Source: Anaerolineales bacterium
GTDB lineage: Bacteria > Chloroflexota > Anaerolineae > Anaerolineales > E44-bin32
DNA: 13,992 bases
Assembly: GCA_011772595.1 (NCBI GenBank)
Contig: WVZH01000513.1
Span: 25,021-39,012, forward strand
Direction of reading: 5' to 3'
Every line of letters begins with the position of its first letter. Position 1 is the stretch's first letter. Shown piece after piece: positions 13,166-13,992 of this stretch. The position numbers and the translations under genes are program-made. Under the pieces are notes generated by a model. It made no database searches, was not told where the DNA came from, and saw only the letters and a program-made list of their open reading frames with translations.

Positions 13166-13992
13166 ATGGATGCGAATAATAATGCCCTAGAGATCAACAC
13201 CGACGTCGCTCGACAGGTGCTCGTGGAATTCATCCACAGCGAAATCACACGCGCCGGCTTTCAGCGCGCCGTTCTGGGCGTCTCCGGCGGCGTGGATTCA
13301 GCGCTCGCCTGCTATTTAACGGCCGAAGCGATGAACCCCGAAAACGTCCTCGCCGTGAGGATGCCGTACAAGACCTCTTCACCGGATTCCTTGGAGCACG
13401 CCGAGCTCGTGATTAATGCCACCGGCGTACAACAGATCACCATCTCGATCACGGAGATGGTCGATGCCCTTATCAAACAAGTTCCAGATTCGGATCAGAT
13501 TCGACGCGGTAATATCATGGCACGAGCACGTATGATCGTGCTCTACGACCAATCGGCTTCCTTCGACGGCCTGGTCGTTGGCACAGGAAACAAAACAGAA
13601 ATCCTCCTCGGGTACACGACACTATACGGCGACTCGGCCTGTGCGATCGCCCCCCTCGGAGACCTGTATAAGACACAAGTTCGGCAGCTTGCTCGCGCAC
13701 TCGGAGTTCCAGAGGTTATTGTCGCCAAACCACCCTCCGCCGACCTTTGGAAAGGCCAAACAGATGAGGGTGAATTGGGATTCACATACCATGAAGTCGA
13801 CCAGCTCTTGGCGCTGATGATCGACGGTCGCTACTCCCTCGAGTCGTGTGTGCAAGCCGGCTTCGAGGCGGATTTCGTCGAGAAGGTGGCCGAACAGATA
13901 CGACGCAACCAATTCAAACGCATTCTCCCACCCATCGCCAAGGTCAGCAATCGCACAGTGGGATACGACTTCCTCTACTTACGTGATTGGGG
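13166..13992 (+). CDS. nadE: NAD+ synthetase (synthetase domain), cut by the window edge
   Basis: At least 275 codons, open to the right edge. NadE adenylates deamido-NAD with ATP and amidates it to NAD+. The N-type ATP pyrophosphatase P-loop SGGVDSA is at residues 40-46 of AVLGVSGGVDSALACYL. Further family motifs are RRGNIMARARMIVLYD (about 112-127), GLVVGTGNKTEILLGYTT (with the conserved GTGNK.E), GD.A..APLGDLYKTQVR, and the substrate-loop stretch KPPSADLWKGQTDEGELG. No glutaminase domain precedes it, so it would use free ammonia or ammonia from the separate amidase upstream. GGAG six bases before the ATG supports the start. The 3' end is beyond the window, but by family length it should be almost complete. 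Confidence 0.95.
   Translation, partial: MDANNNALEINTDVARQVLVEFIHSEITRAGFQRAVLGVSGGVDSALACYLTAEAMNPENVLAVRMPYKTSSPDSLEHAELVINATGVQQITISITEMVDALIKQVPDSDQIRRGNIMARARMIVLYDQSASFDGLVVGTGNKTEILLGYTTLYGDSACAIAPLGDLYKTQVRQLARALGVPEVIVAKPPSADLWKGQTDEGELGFTYHEVDQLLALMIDGRYSLESCVQAGFEADFVEKVAEQIRRNQFKRILPPIAKVSNRTVGYDFLYLRDW

Noticed and set aside
13515..13912. Several minus-strand frames and one plus-strand frame near the right end
   Set aside because: They overlap nadE, which is open to the edge and carries all expected NAD synthetase motifs.

Overview
The window looks like a piece of a Chloroflexota genome, probably class Anaerolineae. This is an inference from three things: an ECF sigma factor overlapping a DUF5667-type membrane protein, Thr/Pro-rich extracytoplasmic linkers, and a dispersed intergenic repeat of a type I associate with these genomes at the left edge. 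I see no rRNA, tRNA, CRISPR array, intact insertion sequence or phage gene. It reads as ordinary chromosome, with 13 well-supported protein genes, one of them cut by the right edge.

Layout. (1) Positions 1-216: repeat-like intergenic DNA and a strong hairpin terminator. (2) Positions 217-1563 (-): a secreted PKD-domain protein with C-terminal helical repeats. It is divergent from (3) 1755-3246 (+): an ECF sigma factor whose gene overlaps that of a single-pass DUF5667 protein, probably its membrane partner. (4) Positions 7063 to 3327 (-): rplI (bL9 with a long acidic tail), a RodZ-like HTH/membrane/DUF4115 protein, rimO, and a LysE-family exporter. This set is read from a good sigma-70-type promoter with a terminator-like hairpin in the leader. 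(5) Positions 9338 to 7346 (-): NfeD, a slipin (SPFH/band 7) and a RimI-like acetyltransferase, closed by a clear terminator. (6) Positions 10677 to 9529 (-): a two-domain GNAT-type protein. (7) Positions 10815 to the right end (+): a divergent Lgt-like membrane protein, a nitrilase-family amidase, a possible 25-codon ORF, a DinB-family protein and the start of nadE.

How the genes fit together. NfeD and slipin are classical membrane partners. bL9 and RimO both act on the ribosome and share a transcript with a cell-shape-type protein. The amidase and nadE probably supply the two halves of glutamine-dependent NAD+ synthesis as separate polypeptides, with a DinB gene between them. The least described part is the divergent locus 217-3246, a sigma factor/membrane-protein pair facing a secreted repeat protein of unknown role. 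The next is the Lgt-like protein, which lacks the residues expected for lipoprotein modification. I do not see a clear novel defence or mobile system.
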